NCBI GenBank assembly: GCA_009823395.1
Contig: CM020509.1
Coordinates: 19,037,501 to 19,101,500, forward strand
Reading direction: 5' to 3'
Origin: Thamnaconus septentrionalis
Taxonomy: Eukaryota > Chordata > Actinopteri > Tetraodontiformes > Monacanthidae
DNA length: 64,000 nucleotides
Shown: piece by piece, positions 25,701 through 37,006 of the stretch
How positions within the stretch are numbered: the stretch's first letter is position 1
Layout: every line of letters begins with the position of its first letter
Made by a program: the position numbers and the translations under genes
Notes under the pieces: model-generated
Databases searched by the model: none
Told to the model about the DNA's origin: nothing
What the model saw: only the letters and a program-made list of their open reading frames with translations

Positions 25701-28700
25701 GGAAATGCAGTGCAGGTGACAAGGTTTGAAGTTGATTTCAGTTGTGTTTTGTTTTTCTTGTTTCTCTTTTTCAGCTGGAAGAGCTGAAATCCAGCCACGA
25801 AGCCATGAAGCAGGAACTAGAGAGCCGGCACACGGAGCAGCTGCAGCGTGTCAGAGAGCAGTGCGACCTGTCGCTAGAGGGTCAGTCAACAGCTCACCTC
25901 AGCTCAACTTTATAATTAAACCTCATGTTCAATATAGATACAAAGTTGTGAGTGCGTGTGTGTGTGTAGCTGAACCTGCCTTCTGAATGAATATATGACC
26001 GTATTGGAGGTTCTGTGGTGGTTAAACATATGGATGGTCAGTTTTCATCAGATACTTTTTTTTCACCCTTCATGTCCTAAAACTCAGAACTCACCAAAGT
26101 CCACAGAGAGGAGCTGCAGTCACTGGGCGACTCTTTGAAGGTGCTCAAGCCGCCCATTTCTGAAAGTTGACCCGTGAACTGATGAGCCAGTTTATGTACT
26201 TCACTAAATTTTTTTTTTTCTCCGTGCAACCGCTCACAGGGACAGATTGAGGAACTGGCTGCGGAGAACCGAGCCCTGCTGGAGAAGTTCACGGCCGAGG
26301 AGAACCGGAGGAAGGAGCTGGCTGAGCACAGTCAGGTGGGCACCACATGCCGGGAATCCCCGTCGTCAAGATTCAAGAACTTTATTTGTCACATGCCCGT
26401 GCTTTCATGTGGAATGAAATGCGAGGGGAGATTGTGCAAACAGTAAAATCAAACATTCACAGGAAAGAAGGAAGCAGCAAGAACAATCTGAAATAACACT
26501 GTACAACCACCTTTTTATTAGCAATACAAAAGAAGCACACCATTCACAAAAGCCCTTATTAAAGGAAATTCTTAGTCTTTAAAGACGATTAGCCTCAAGA
26601 TTACAGCAAATATGTCCCGCACCACAAATGCAACACAAGTCTTTTAATATTCATACGTGCAGGAAACTTATCAACATCTCATATGTCTCTCTCTGCATGT
26701 AATGTAACCCCCCCCCCGTCCCCCCAAAGGGTGCTTTGAAGCTGCCACTTCTCACAAGTGTTGTTAGCCGTCATCTCGTGGTCTAGTGTTCTGCCCTGTC
26801 AGAGTTACAGCAACCGCCTCACTTCATCCTTCTGCAACCACACAGCTGCTTACAAAAGAAGTACCAGAAGGAAGAGCTCAGGACGCGGCTCCCTGTGTCC
26901 CAACTACAAAAAGGAGTAGGGCCACAAGAAGTGAAAAAATTATTACTGGGAGGAGTTTTTTATTTAAGTTTTCATTTTGAGTTTTAAGTTCAAATTTCGT
27001 GAATAAAGTCAAAATTTCGTGAAAAAGGTTGACGTAAAAAGGACGAAATTTTGTGAATAAAGTCGACGTAAAAAAACAAGACAAAATTTCGTGAATAGAG
27101 TAGGAATTTCATGAATAAAGTCAACACAAATAAAGTGGAAAATGGCGAGTAGACTGATGGTGGTGTAACCCAGTTACCCACAGTTAAAAATTAAACTGCC
27201 GAAAACAGGTGTGTCCCACAAGGTTCACCCGCAGTAATCAGAAAACTTGCGAAAACGGAAGTACTCCACTTGACTTGCGCACAGAGCCTTTCGACTGTAT
27301 TGTTGACATTTTGTCTTACTTCATGATGACATTAATTGCAAAAATTCGATTTTATTGTGGCCCTAATCCTCTTCCCTACACAACCCTATAGCAGTATTCC
27401 TTTGCAAAAAAACAAAAAACAAAAATCAAGGGGTTAATCTAAACTTTGCGCGGCAGATTGAAATCGTCCTGGGCCTTTGTTTTTCCGAACACCACGTTGG
27501 TGGCACGCGGCTCCCTGACGTCGCGCGGTTTTGGATTTACGACTTGCGTGATGCGTTCAGAGGACTGGCTGACTAAATGACTGGCTCATTTTGTGGAAGT
27601 CCATAAATGATGGCTGCCTAAACGGTTTGTTGGCTCCGGTCCCCACAGAAGGACTCCCACACTCTGTATCTGGAGCAGGAGCTGGAGAGCCTCAAGGTGG
27701 TGCTGGACATCAAGAACAAGCAGCTGCACCAGCAGGAGAAGATGACGTTGGAGCTCGACAAGCTGGTGAGAAGCTGGGGAGTCGGAGCCTCGTCGCAGAC
27801 CCTCCATCACATCCAAGAGGAATAACACTGAACATTTTTTCCCTTTTTTTTTTGTTCTCCTCCTTTACCAGAGGGACAAAAATGTGAAGCTGGACGAGAG
27901 CCGGATAAAGGTCCAGCAGGAGAACGAGGACCTGAAAGCCCGAATGGTTCATCACGCCACTCTGTCAAGGTAGGAGCTCATCACATGACCGCCTCCACTC
28001 ATCTCACACTCAGGACTCATAACGTCACGGGTGAGGCATTTAAAAATGGAGAGCTCCCCTGTGTTGGCCACCACATTGTTTCTCACCATCAAGCAGCTTC
28101 GTCCCTCATGCTAAATGTCGTCTCTGTACCCGTACGACTGTCCATATAAAGTAATTACCCACTCACTCTCTGATTGGCCGGTTTAATAATCCCCTGTCAG
28201 ACCCGTTAACACATCTTTAGTTTTCATTTCCCCATTTATTATCCATTAAAAACGCTCTCTGCAATCCCCAAGTTAAATGCCTGCCTGTGGTTGTGCTCAC
28301 TGTCCCCTTGTGACATCACAGGGCAATGATTTTTGATTTTTTTTTCAATTTATTTATTTATTTTTTAATACATCAAACTAAATGATCATTATTTCCAATG
28401 CTGTTGAGTTCACTGACAGGCCAGAGACACAAGTTAGTATTGACAATAATTATTTAGGGATATTTGCTTTATATGGAGCCTCTATTGCCTTAACACAGCT
28501 GTGCCATTGTCCACTGAGCCTTTTTTTGCTACTTAACGGACAAAGCGTAATGGTGGCGCATTTTTGGTTGAACTCAGGGTGGAAACGGATGCTTCAGGGC
28601 CCAACAGAACTGAAACAGCTGTTTCATTTTGAGGCTCTTTGTTGATTTTTTTTGGTTTTGTTTTGCAATAACTTCACAGTCATGTTGCGTCTAAGAACAA

Positions 28701-29096
28701 GTTGTCTTCCGTGGTGCACTCATAAACTTCAAACGACTGTTGAAAAAATAATCAATCAAATGTACTCAAAACATTAACGATAAAATAATAAATACATTTT
28801 GCAATAAATTGCAAACATCAGTCGGGCCAAAGCGTCTCAACCAGCCCGTGGCGTCGCCGTCTTGCAGGCAGCTGTCGACGGAGCAGGCGGTGCTGCAGGA
28901 GTCCCTGCAGAAGGAGTCCAAGGTCAACAAGCGTCTGTCCATGGAGAACGAGGAGCTGCTGTGGAAGCTCAACAACGGCGACGTGGTGGGCAGCCCCCGC
29001 AAGGTGCTGTCGGCCAGCCCCTCCCACTCCTTCAGCAGCCTGCAGTCGCCTCGCAGCTCGGACCTGTTCTCCAGCCCACCGGTGTCCCCAAGATAG
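10382..29096 (+). CDS. mtus1: Microtubule-associated tumour suppressor 1, long (ATIP3-like) isoform
   Basis: Fourteen coding exons: 10382-12388, 12495-12723, 13757-13963, 15036-15128, 15741-15863, 19783-19964, 23075-23141, 24959-25164, 25775-25880, 26088-26140, 26240-26335, 27649-27765, 27872-27969 and 28868-29096. All phases agree and give 1270 residues, which is also the human long-isoform length as I recall it. Residues 1-669 come from one large exon and are Ser/Pro-rich and probably disordered; residues 670-886 are basic and Ser-rich; from about 975 to 1240 there is a long coiled coil. Diagnostic C-terminal matches are [44 protein letters not shown] and the terminal SPR. The family binds and stabilises microtubules and interacts with the angiotensin AT2 receptor. 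An acceptor at 10305 shows a 5' UTR exon upstream. An internal first exon at 16754 gives a short isoform. The gene is tail to tail with pdgfrl. Whether this is the a or b fish paralogue is undecided. Confidence 0.95.
13020..13106. repeat. (TG)n microsatellite
   Basis: About 43 TG units in mtus1 intron 2. Confidence 0.97.
15222..15269. repeat. (GT)n microsatellite with degenerate GTAT tail
   Basis: About 23 GT units, followed to about 15480 by mixed TATG/TATA repeats, in an mtus1 intron. Confidence 0.9.
16252..16327. repeat. (TC)n microsatellite upstream of the mtus1 alternative promoter
   Basis: Nearly pure CT repeat. The polypyrimidine tract ends about 427 bases before the ATG of the ATIP1-like exon. 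Confidence 0.9.
16754..16874 (+). CDS. mtus1: mtus1 alternative first exon (ATIP1-like short isoform)
   Basis: An ATG opens 40 codons plus one base, ending at a GT donor (CGAGCAG|gtgtgt). The peptide begins [20 protein letters not shown] and continues with [10 protein letters not shown] and TVVFRA. This closely matches the N-terminus I recall for human ATIP1 (MLLSPKFSLSTIHIRLTAKG). Its phase-1 end fits the next common exon (19783), giving VVFRA-VDKK where human has VVFHT-VEKS. The resulting isoform is 424 residues against about 436 in human. An internal promoter should therefore lie just upstream in the intron. A (TC)n tract lies about 430-500 bases upstream. Confidence 0.92.
18075..18091 (+). 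promoter_or_regulatory. CTCF-like motif in mtus1 intron
   Basis: aaccagcagagggcatc matches the CTCF core. It lies between the ATIP1-like first exon and the first common exon. Confidence 0.3.
19114..19333 (+). repeat. MITE copy A with TTAA ends
   Basis: The element starts ttaaaggtcctgtgtgtaaa and ends ttttacacactggacctttaa. The termini are inverted repeats over about 22 bases, with TTAA/TTAA edges. It is 220 bases, AT-rich and non-coding, and lies in the mtus1 intron between 16874 and 19783. Terminal sequence and TTAA preference resemble piggyBac-type non-autonomous elements common in fish. Confidence 0.85.
19783..23141 (+). CDS. mtus1: mtus1 exons 6-7: start of region common to both isoforms, diverged
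   Basis: Exons 19783-19964 and 23075-23141 join in phase 0 and link the isoform-specific parts to the coiled coil at 24959. They encode [10 protein letters not shown] through [16 protein letters not shown], then [20 protein letters not shown]. Aligned by eye to human (GNTKFEALTVVIQHLLSE, then REEALKQHKTLSQELVNLRG), only scattered anchors remain: GN, FE, a V/Q/E pattern, R-acid-acid-A, SQE, V.L.GE. Gly, Pro and Ser replace several heptad positions, so this part may not form the usual helix. Phase continuity supports both exons being real. Confidence 0.8.
21840..22330. other. GC-rich island with CAG repeat inside an mtus1 intron
   Basis: It includes gggcggttgggggcgggcgg, a (CAG)9 run at 21931-21958, and several GC-box-like motifs, which contrast with the AT-rich flanks. 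It lies between common exons 19783 and 23075, so it could be a further internal promoter. I could not find a convincing splice-linked first exon. Confidence 0.4.
22705..22741. repeat. (GACA)n microsatellite
   Basis: About nine GACA units in an mtus1 intron. Confidence 0.95.
24563..24580 (+). promoter_or_regulatory. CTCF-like motif in mtus1 intron
   Basis: ggcagcaggtggcgctgg matches the CTCF core, about 380 bases before the first strongly coiled-coil exon. Confidence 0.3.
26366..26470. repeat. Teleost interspersed repeat fragment
   Basis: Contains aagattcaagaactttatttg, tcacatgcccgtg and ggaatgaaatgcgaggggag. This pattern is familiar from many fish introns. It lies just after the mtus1 exon ending at 26335. 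Confidence 0.45.
26991..27140. repeat. Degenerate tandem repeat, unit about aaatttcgtgaataaagtc
   Basis: At least five imperfect copies of an aaatttcgtgaataaagtcgacgt-type unit follow each other with varied spacing, in an mtus1 intron. Confidence 0.7.
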
Positions 29097-29540
29097 CCAC
29101 CGGCTCCCCCAACCCCAACCCCTCCCCACGACCCCCTCTCCCGTTCCAGCCAGCAGACCTATGAATTTTGAGTCGGCCCACCTGGAGTGAGCCGATGGTT
29201 CTGAAGCCTCCAGGATCACGTTCAAACTCTGGACACTTTTTTTTTTTTGTTGTTGGACAGGAAAAAAGAAGAAACGCACGGAAGCACTTCACACGCAAGC
29301 TCGCCTTGTTCTTTGCCTTTCACGCCTGAGAGATCAGACGTTGGAAATGAGAAATCTCAGGACTTCTATGTGAGGACGTACTGTTGTTTTGTTACTTGTT
29401 GACCAAGGCGTCGTTCTGTTGGCATTCAGACACTGGAGTGGTTGGATTTGTGTCTCTGGAGTTGTCTTGGGTTTGGTGTCTAGGTAATTACTTTTTGTTT
29501 TATTTTGTGTTTAAATATTAATAAAGTATTGTAATAAAAT
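29097..29540 (+). other. mtus1: mtus1 3' UTR with two poly(A) signals
   Basis: After the stop codon the sequence is non-coding, ending in AT-rich DNA with AATAAA at 29520-29525 and again at 29533-29538. Cleavage is expected near 29545-29560, about 1 kb from the 3' end of the opposing pdgfrl gene. Confidence 0.7.
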
Positions 29541-29559
29541 GACTCCATCAGTGACTTGA

Positions 29560-30571
29560 TTGCAACAGATGGTGGGTGAGGTCTTTCTGTCGCCAGTGGA
29601 AAACTGGAGGAGTCATCAGCTGCCTCTTGACTGTTGCTGCCGTCCAATAACTTCAAAGTATGTTCTTTTTTTTTTTTTCTATAAATCCATGAATGTTTCT
29701 GTGCTTGGCAGAAAAAAGATACTTTCCAAAAATCAACATCCAGCAACTGTTCAGCAAAGTGGAAACTGCAGCAAGTGTTGTTGCATCGGACCAAAAGTAA
29801 ATTCTGGGATGTGAGATTGCATTCCACATATGGAGTGCGTTAGGACCCACGCCTGGCACACAGCTGAGCTTTAAACCAGATTCTCTCTCCTCTTCAAGAT
29901 GCTGCAGAGCTTCAGCTGCTTTCTAAATGCTACTCCATGTTTTTAATGTAGCGGGACAACGAAGGCTTCATCTTGTTGGACATTAAAGAAACATTACATT
30001 GGGGGAACCTTAAAGTTAAACTTAAAAGTTTAGCAGATCAATCAGTGGCACCAGGTGAGGTGCATGGTCCTTCTTGTTTCTACAAATGTAACATTTAAAG
30101 AAGCTACGCACGGAATCATTTCTCTAACTGGGTTAAATGAACTTGCTATTAATAAGTTTTGTGCCAATAAACTGATGCCTTTGAGTCCAATGTTAAATAA
30201 TTTTCCAAATGTTGAGTCCACTGGGAAAGGGATGATGACACAAGAAGAGAATTTCTGCAAAGTAATTCCTGAACCGTTTATAGGGTGGTATACAGTGAAA
30301 CAATATAACAACTTGAACTTCTGGAGTGTCAATAAGGGAAAGTGGGAAGAGAAAAAGTGACTTAAAATGAACATTAATTTCCTTTTGGACATGAAGATAT
30401 CAGTAATGAGGAACTTGTCATTAGTCAGACAGCCCATGATTCAGTGTGAAAACAACAGCGAGTCACTGCATGGAACCAGGAGACTAACGGACTCAAACCA
30501 CCTCATGTCACTAGGAGCAAGAAATTGGTTCATGTTGTATTTGAAATTATAAACCATAAAAGGTTAAATAC
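29560..30571. other. Spacer between mtus1 and pdgfrl 3' ends
   Basis: About 1 kb between two converging genes. I see no exon, tRNA or transposon signature. Open frames at 30055-30360 and 30042-30437 overlap on opposite strands in AT-rich DNA and match nothing I know. Confidence 0.4.
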
Positions 30572-30577
30572 TTTATT
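30572..30577 (-). promoter_or_regulatory. pdgfrl: Poly(A) signal for pdgfrl
   Basis: AATAAA on the minus strand, 178 bases beyond the stop codon. It is the first canonical signal downstream, implying a short 3' UTR. Confidence 0.6.
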
Positions 30578-30754
30578 GTGCATGGTGGTGAATGAAGTAA
30601 CAAACAGGATCTCTGCATCTAATTTGATGACTGAATCAACAAGATCTCTACAATGACTCCATTCTGTCCTAATCTGTAGTTTGAAAATACATCAGTTTTC
30701 ATATCTATACAATTGTCACTGTCTGCTCCCCAACTCGGCCTCCTTCCTCCCCAC

Positions 30755-33700
30755 CTATCTGGGGATGATGTCCGTGGTCACGATGGTCTCCCCGTGCTGG
30801 TTCTTGGCTTTACAGGCGTAGGTTCCGTAGTCGATGGTCTCCATGTCCTCCACGGTCAGGATGCTCTGGGTCAGTCGGGTGGTCCGACCCGTGCCTCTGT
30901 TCACCAGCCTCCAGGACGTGCGGATGTCAACTGGCCGTTGGTCCTTTGTGAGTTAATTAATGTTGGAGTCAGCAAGAGGAACAACGATTATGTATGTGGG
31001 TGTTTTGTGTTTCATCATCATATTTTCATATTTTTCAACCACTGTGTCGTGACACACTAGTGCACCATGAGATAATCTCAGATGTGCCGTGGAAAATTAG
31101 CCAACTTCACTTAATTGGTCTAACAAAAATAATAATGTTCCAATGTCAGGCAACTGGATCTAAACAGGCCCATGGTGTCAACACCGAGTAGGAATAAATT
31201 AAGAGCCTATAATGTCATTATTAGGCTAAAAAGTGTCACTTTATAATATTTGTATTATATGCTAAAAAATGTGCCGTGGCTCAAAAAAAGGTTGAAAACC
31301 ACTGATATAGTCATTCAAAAATCTACATGTCCTGTTTATATACATCTGAGTTTTCCTTTTGATAAAATGTAATCATTATTATTATTGACACCATCATCAG
31401 CTCCTTTTCTCACAAAACAGACGTTCTCCAATTGCAGTTGGTCCCACCTGACCAGGGTAGGTCCAGTGGAAGGTCACGTCGGCATCCGGCTCCCCGAGGA
31501 CGGTGCAGCTGAGGCTGACGTTGTCGCCTCCTCTGACCGTCTGCTCAGAGGCTTCAAGGCTCACAAACGGTGGACTGCTGGGAACTAATGACAACAAGAA
31601 CAAGATCGTTTTTTGTTGTTGTTTTTTTTGCCTCTGTACAGGCACCACACCGGTGTCAAGTAACTGGAATCAGCAGGTTGTGTACAAAATGGAAACATGA
31701 TTAACGCAAGTGATTGATCAACAATAGACTGTCTCCACTGAACAACGTCATGTGAGCTTTTCTTGACCTCCCACAGTTTCTATTAATTGGGGCCAACCTT
31801 TCCCAAAGTTCAATTAAAGGTCCAATATTATACCGATATCCAGTTCATTTTTTTCATTCTGGCCCCCAATAAACTGTTGCAATCCTCTAGAGAATTACAT
31901 TCTTAGCCCTCTGTTTACAGTCTCACACAAAAAAAATGTGTTTTTTGTTGCTTTGTTGGGAAAGGGGAAAAAAAACAAGCTGCAAGGATGAACAACTGGC
32001 TGCCAGTGTTTCCACTGACACGGCAGAGCTGCCTTTGAGGCACCAGTGCTCTTTGTGACATCACAAACGGCTGATTGACAGAACTTTAAAAAAAAAAAAA
32101 AAAAAAGACAAAGTCAATCAAAAAGTGGCTGCGCTGGTGTCCCTACCCTCCACAAAGAGCAGCTGGAACTTGGTGGAGATCTGAGGCGTGCCACTGGTCA
32201 CAGCCTTGCAGTAGAAGACGCCCTGGTAGTCCTCAGTGGGCTTCTGCAGCACGAACCCCTTGGTTGGGTCGTAGGTCACCAGGGTGGTGTTGTTGGATGT
32301 GATCTCCTCTGGAGGAACCTCCCTGTGCAGGGACACCCGAGCCTGGGCGTCCGTCACCCGGCAGGGCACCACGGCCGGCTGGCTGGGACGCAGGTAGACC
32401 AGCTCCACGTGAATGGCTGAGGGGACGAAGAGGTTGTCTTTGTCTGGGGGGAAGGACAGTCAGCAAAGTCACTTTAGGTCGAGAAATGCAGACACAGAAA
32501 GTCATTGTCCCAACTTTCGAAACATTAGCTGCTCGAATTGTTCAAAGTTTGATCACCCTTAAATTATTATATAATGTTTTCCTATTTGACTTTGTGCAAA
32601 AATTGTGTCTTATAAATGACTCATTGCCAGAAACTTATTAAATCAAGGCACAGAAATGTGCTTATATGTTCCTGTACAACGCATAGCCCAAAAAAGGTCA
32701 CACACTCTAATATTTTGTTTGCCCACTTTTAGCTTTGATAATGCTTACGCAATGTCACAAGATTTATTTTCATCTAGTATTGTATTATTATTATTATCAT
32801 TATTATTATTATCATACCAAGATCCTAGTAAAAAAGAAAAATTAGTCTTTCGATTTTTTGAGTGACCTGTGAAGTAGATGTATGACACGTATGTGCGGTC
32901 GTGGTCCTTCTCGCACTCTGAGCCATCGCACACTATCGGCCAGCAGCTGTAGGAACCTGTGTCAGCAGCAGAGGGCGACGTCAGGATCAGCTGACTGTAC
33001 TTGTCGCTGTGTTTGATGCTGCGGGTGGGGAAACAAATACAACATGCACAATTTAAGCTAAAATTAACCTTTTTTTTTTTGGAGGCCATTTATAGATCGC
33101 TAAATATAACATATATAATATAACAATATAACATAAAATATAACAGTTTCTGAAAATGAAAAGATTACTAAAGTTCCAAGTGAACAATTAGTGTGAGGCT
33201 TCCCCGCTGGACTATAATAAAGATCTGAGAGTGCTACAAACTGGAAGCTTTGGCGCTGTAAGTGACGAAGACTTTGTGTCACCTGAGTCTCGAGTCGTTG
33301 AAGGTGTCCAGGCTGGACGGATACGCCCACCCGATGGCGCTGCCTTTGCAGCGCAGCTCCACGTTTCTCCCAGGAGTCAGAGTGGTGGTCTGGCCCAGAC
33401 GCACAAAGCGGCCCTTATCAAGGACCTGGGTCAGAAGGGACTGGCCTCTCCCTCCTCCTCCTCCTCCTCCCTCCTTCGCTTTGGGAGGCTTAATCCTCAC
33501 CCGCTTCCCTCCCGGCCTGCTGCGGTTCTCTCCTGCCTCCTTCCTCCTCTTGGCCTGCTGGCAGAGCCCTGGACAGACAGGGAAACACAGAGGGGGCGTG
33601 AGAGGTGCAAAAATCGCAATCACGACTTCCTCTAAAAACCATAGATCAAATGTTTATGGAAAACCGCAAATTCAAATCCGAGTCTGATGAAGCGAAAGAG

Positions 33701-34355
33701 GGAAATCCCTCCTGAGGGAAAGCAACGTATCCAGAAGTGAGTCTCTCTTTCAGTAGAGAGGCGGAGCAGCTCAACCCATGAGGAAGGCAAGAACAAAGCC
33801 GTCCATCCAAGATGTGAAGAGTTTATTTTTCTCGTCTCCGGTGCACTGTTACGAGACGTGAGTGAGCAGAGGTCGGCGGTAAAGAGCTGCTAATTAGAAA
33901 CGCCTGTTGCATGCCTCAGATGCAGCCACTTTGAGTTGCTCTGCAGAATTACTCTGCTGTTAAAAAAAAAAAGAGAAAAAAAACTTCAGAGAATCCTGGT
34001 GCAACCATTAACTCTTCACTAACACGATACAGGACTCTAACAGAGCAGCCGGTTGTGTAAAAACAGAAACAAATAAAGCTGAAAACAAACTTTTTCCACA
34101 TGTGAGCAGGATTTACTTCTCAGTGAGCCTCCACCTCCTCCTCCAGCACCCTGAGGTGGATTCAAGCTCCCTACTGGTATTTATGCAACATGAAATCATT
34201 CAGTCTCCGTCTGTTATCCCCATACTACACCATGAATTCCCACTGCATAACTCGGGAGAGGTTTTGAAGCCAAGACGTCTGTGACATACGTTCAACTCAC
34301 CATCTTGGAGCTCCAGGAAAACCAGAGCCAGGCAGAGCACCAGCCAGAGCTTCAT
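30755..34355 (-). CDS. pdgfrl: Platelet-derived growth factor receptor-like protein (secreted Ig-domain protein)
   Basis: Six exons on the minus strand: 34355-34301, 33568-33283, 33018-32867, 32443-32147, 31584-31448 and 30943-30755. Phases agree and give 371 residues (human about 375). The start MKLWLVLCLALVFLELQDG is a typical signal peptide. Next comes a basic linker with a glycine run, then Ig-like folds with paired cysteines: VELRCKG with YSCWPIVC; VVPCRVT with GVFYCKA; VSLSCTV with GTYACKA. The protein ends GETIVTTDIIPR. It resembles the extracellular Ig domains of PDGF receptors but has no transmembrane segment or kinase, so it should be secreted; the human gene is a candidate tumour suppressor. 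The neighbours, mtus1 on one side and slc7a2 on the other, are the same as in human, which supports orthology. Its 5' end faces a 3 kb spacer. Confidence 0.95.
31010..31305. repeat. Interspersed repeat resembling a non-autonomous hAT element
   Basis: This intronic block in pdgfrl contains motifs I associate with a common teleost repeat: gacacactagtgcaccatgag, gtgccgtggaaaatta, and ggttgaaaaccactg at the right end. The right end resembles the hAT terminal motif CAGTGGTTNTCAACC in reverse. The left terminus is not cleanly preserved. It has no coding capacity. Confidence 0.5.
31813..32082. repeat. Probable interspersed repeat in a pdgfrl intron
   Basis: The block begins ttaaaggtccaatattatacc and later carries tgtgacatcacaaacggctg. 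Both motifs resemble a widespread fish non-autonomous element that starts TTAAAGGTCC. There is no open frame, and a poly(A) run follows. Confidence 0.35.
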
Positions 34356-34566
34356 AGCTGTGGTTCAGCGGGTCTGGAGGGGTCACAGGGAGGGTGGACG
34401 AGGTCGTCAGGTCCGGTTCTTCACTGGGACTTGCAGGCTCCAGAGACACAGTTTAGATTTCCAGCTTCATCCTCAACAAAGACAAGGAGCAACAAAAAAG
34501 GGGAAAGAATCTCTGCAGAGCCCTTCTGTCAACTCCCCCCCTTCTCAGAGTGGAAATACTGACACC

Positions 34567-34584
34567 AGAGCCCCCTGCTGGCCA
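34567..34584 (-). promoter_or_regulatory. CTCF-like motif upstream of pdgfrl
   Basis: On the minus strand the sequence reads tggccagcagggggctct, which fits the vertebrate CTCF core (CCASYAGRKGGC type) closely. It lies about 210 bases upstream of the pdgfrl start codon. Motif match only; occupancy is inference. Confidence 0.45.
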
Positions 34585-35027
34585 AGAGTGTGAATCACAA
34601 CGTATATGTAAACCGACTTCCTGAGCAGGAGCAGGAGGGACTTTAATTAGAGGAAGCTTTTCAAAAAAACAACAAGAAAATCTGCTTGTTTTTAAACAAG
34701 TGACATCTTCCTTGCTGTATGTTGTTACTATTTTGTGATTGTTGTTGGTTGTTTTTGTTACTGCTGGCTATAAAACGATTTGCATGGGGATAAAAAAAGA
34801 CTCCTTGAATCTTGAACTACATAGGAAGAGGACTGTTGTGGTGTAAAACTACCTGATCTGAAGTGGGAAACATTAATTACCTTCTTTTTTTGCTTCCGAA
34901 ACCTGATTTGTTCGTTAAACATGCAGTTTGTTCTTCTGAGTACAGCTCATATCAGAATGAAATAACATTAAAAAATAAATAAATAAATAAAAATTCATTA
35001 TATTCATTTTCAACGCGTGCTTAAAGT

Positions 35028-35044
35028 CCAGCAGGTGGCGGTAG
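35028..35044 (+). promoter_or_regulatory. CTCF-like motif
   Basis: ccagcaggtggcggtag matches the CTCF core on the plus strand, 460 bases from the motif at 34567 and in the opposite orientation. Confidence 0.35.
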
Positions 35045-36010
35045 TGTATGCATGACACGAAAAAAAGTCGACCTGCAAAGAAAACGAAAAAGAAAAAAAA
35101 GCACCAGTCAGACTTGCTGGAAAATGTGTTTAATACTATTGGTTGAGCGGCTGATAACAAGTAAATTGACATTTGGTCGCACGGGTTTCCTCTATAAACT
35201 ACCAAACCTTTCCTGCTAATATAAAGCTCAGTACAGTTTATTCCGCGTTGAATAGCAAGGTGTATTAAATCAGATATAATCTATCAGCCCCGATCCTTCA
35301 GCCTCCCACTGACACCTTATTCTTGCCAATCCTTTGGCACTTCAGGGTGAAAATATCACGTGAAAAACAGTTTTTTGTTTGTTTTTAAATGTTTCTTAGC
35401 GTCATTTTTCATGGCTGATGCCTGGAAAGTCTGGAAATGCAAAGGTGAGTGTTCAGCATGCAAGAGGAAGTCTGAGGAGACAATGAGAAGAATGTGACTG
35501 CAGTTCAGTTCATGGCTAGTTTAAAGATTCTCTATGATGGGTGTGGACGTGCTCAGGGTGATGCTAGTCATGCTAGTGGTCATGCTAGTGAAAGATGTGA
35601 GATCAGCGTGTTGCTAGAAAGCATGGATTCATGTTGACATTTTTTGAGTAAAAACCTTAATAACACCTACAGCCTTCAACATATCTGACTGTTTGTAATT
35701 AATATTCAACCTTCTTAGTTAACATTAACTTTTTCAAAAGGCCATGAACAGACATTTTCAAAGAACTTTGCACTCGTGCCACAGCTCATCCATGGCATCA
35801 AATGGAAAACAAACGTTAAAGGACTTTAAAGGTTAAACATTGAGTGTTGGCATCTCACTGTTATCACTGTAATGTGTGTCATCAGAGATTATTACATTTT
35901 GGTTGGAATGAGGGCTGCTTGTAGAACAATGCAAAAATATGGGATTCACATTTGAGAGACAGAAAAACTACGGAATGTTTTTGAAGGAAGTTCTTGGGTC
36001 AGATAGACCG

Positions 36011-36011
<1 letters not shown>

Positions 36012-36070
<59 letters not shown>
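36012..36070. repeat. (CA)n microsatellite
   Basis: About 29 CA units with one gcacgc interruption just after the end. It lies in the pdgfrl-slc7a2 spacer. Confidence 0.95.
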
Positions 36071-36074
<4 letters not shown>

Positions 36075-36783
36075 GCACACTGGCAGTTATCAAGGCCCAA
36101 ACTAAATCCTTAACGGTGTGCAAACACCCCTTGGTGTGTAGAGTCTTTGAGAAACAGTGGAATGGAATCAAAGATAGCAACAACAACAACCAAAAAAAAA
36201 AAAAAAGATTTTTACATTTACAATTCCACATGGGTCTGCAGCTGAATGAAGGTCTTGCTGGGGCTAATTCAAGGTGAACTTTTTGCCTATTTAGCCTTTT
36301 TCAAAATGAAATCTTCCGTCATATTTGCTCATCTTCAGTCATGTTATGCAACGTGGCCATGTCAGATCGTCCCGTGTTGTGCACAAGTCGCCTCGTCTGT
36401 GTGTGGTTGCTGCTGTTTCCATCTCTGCGGTCGCCCACGTTTTAAAAACTCAGTTGATTATCATCGTCTAGTGTCTGTCCAGCCTAAAACTACCGTGTTC
36501 TGACTGCAAGACTTTATATACGCAATGTAAAATGAATTTTCAAAAAAAAATCATCAAAGGAAGAAACTCTGATGAGTGAAACTACCACCATAACAGTTAA
36601 CTGCATGGATACATCAATCACTATCTAGTAATATGACTAAAGGTTAATATGATCAGTTGTCAAACCTACAAACGGCAGAAATGTACATGTAATTCTAGTC
36701 ATGATGCGTTCAATGCCAGTAGCTTGTCGAACACACTTTTGCAGTGAATTTCTGATCTTGTAAACATTGCGGCAATGTAACAT

Positions 36784-36860
36784 CTGTTTGTGTTGAATTA
36801 TTGTGGACGTCAGACTAAAATCATCCATTTTGCAGCACAATTTTTGTGTTTTTTTATTGT

Positions 36861-36921
<61 letters not shown>

Positions 36922-37006
36922 GTATACACATATTAAAAAAAACCAAAAAATGTGCTGCAAAATGGATGATTTTAGTCTGATGTCCACAATAATTCAACAC
37001 AAACAG
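36784..37006. repeat. Foldback (hairpin) element with (TA)n core, MITE-like
   Basis: The left arm, starting ctgtttgtgttgaattattg, and the right arm, ending caataattcaacacaaacag, are reverse complements over roughly 70 bases with only a few differences. The centre is a TA repeat (about 36867-36924). There is no coding capacity. It sits beyond the slc7a2 stop codon and contains, on the minus strand, an AATAAA (36853-36858) that could serve that gene. Confidence 0.85.
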
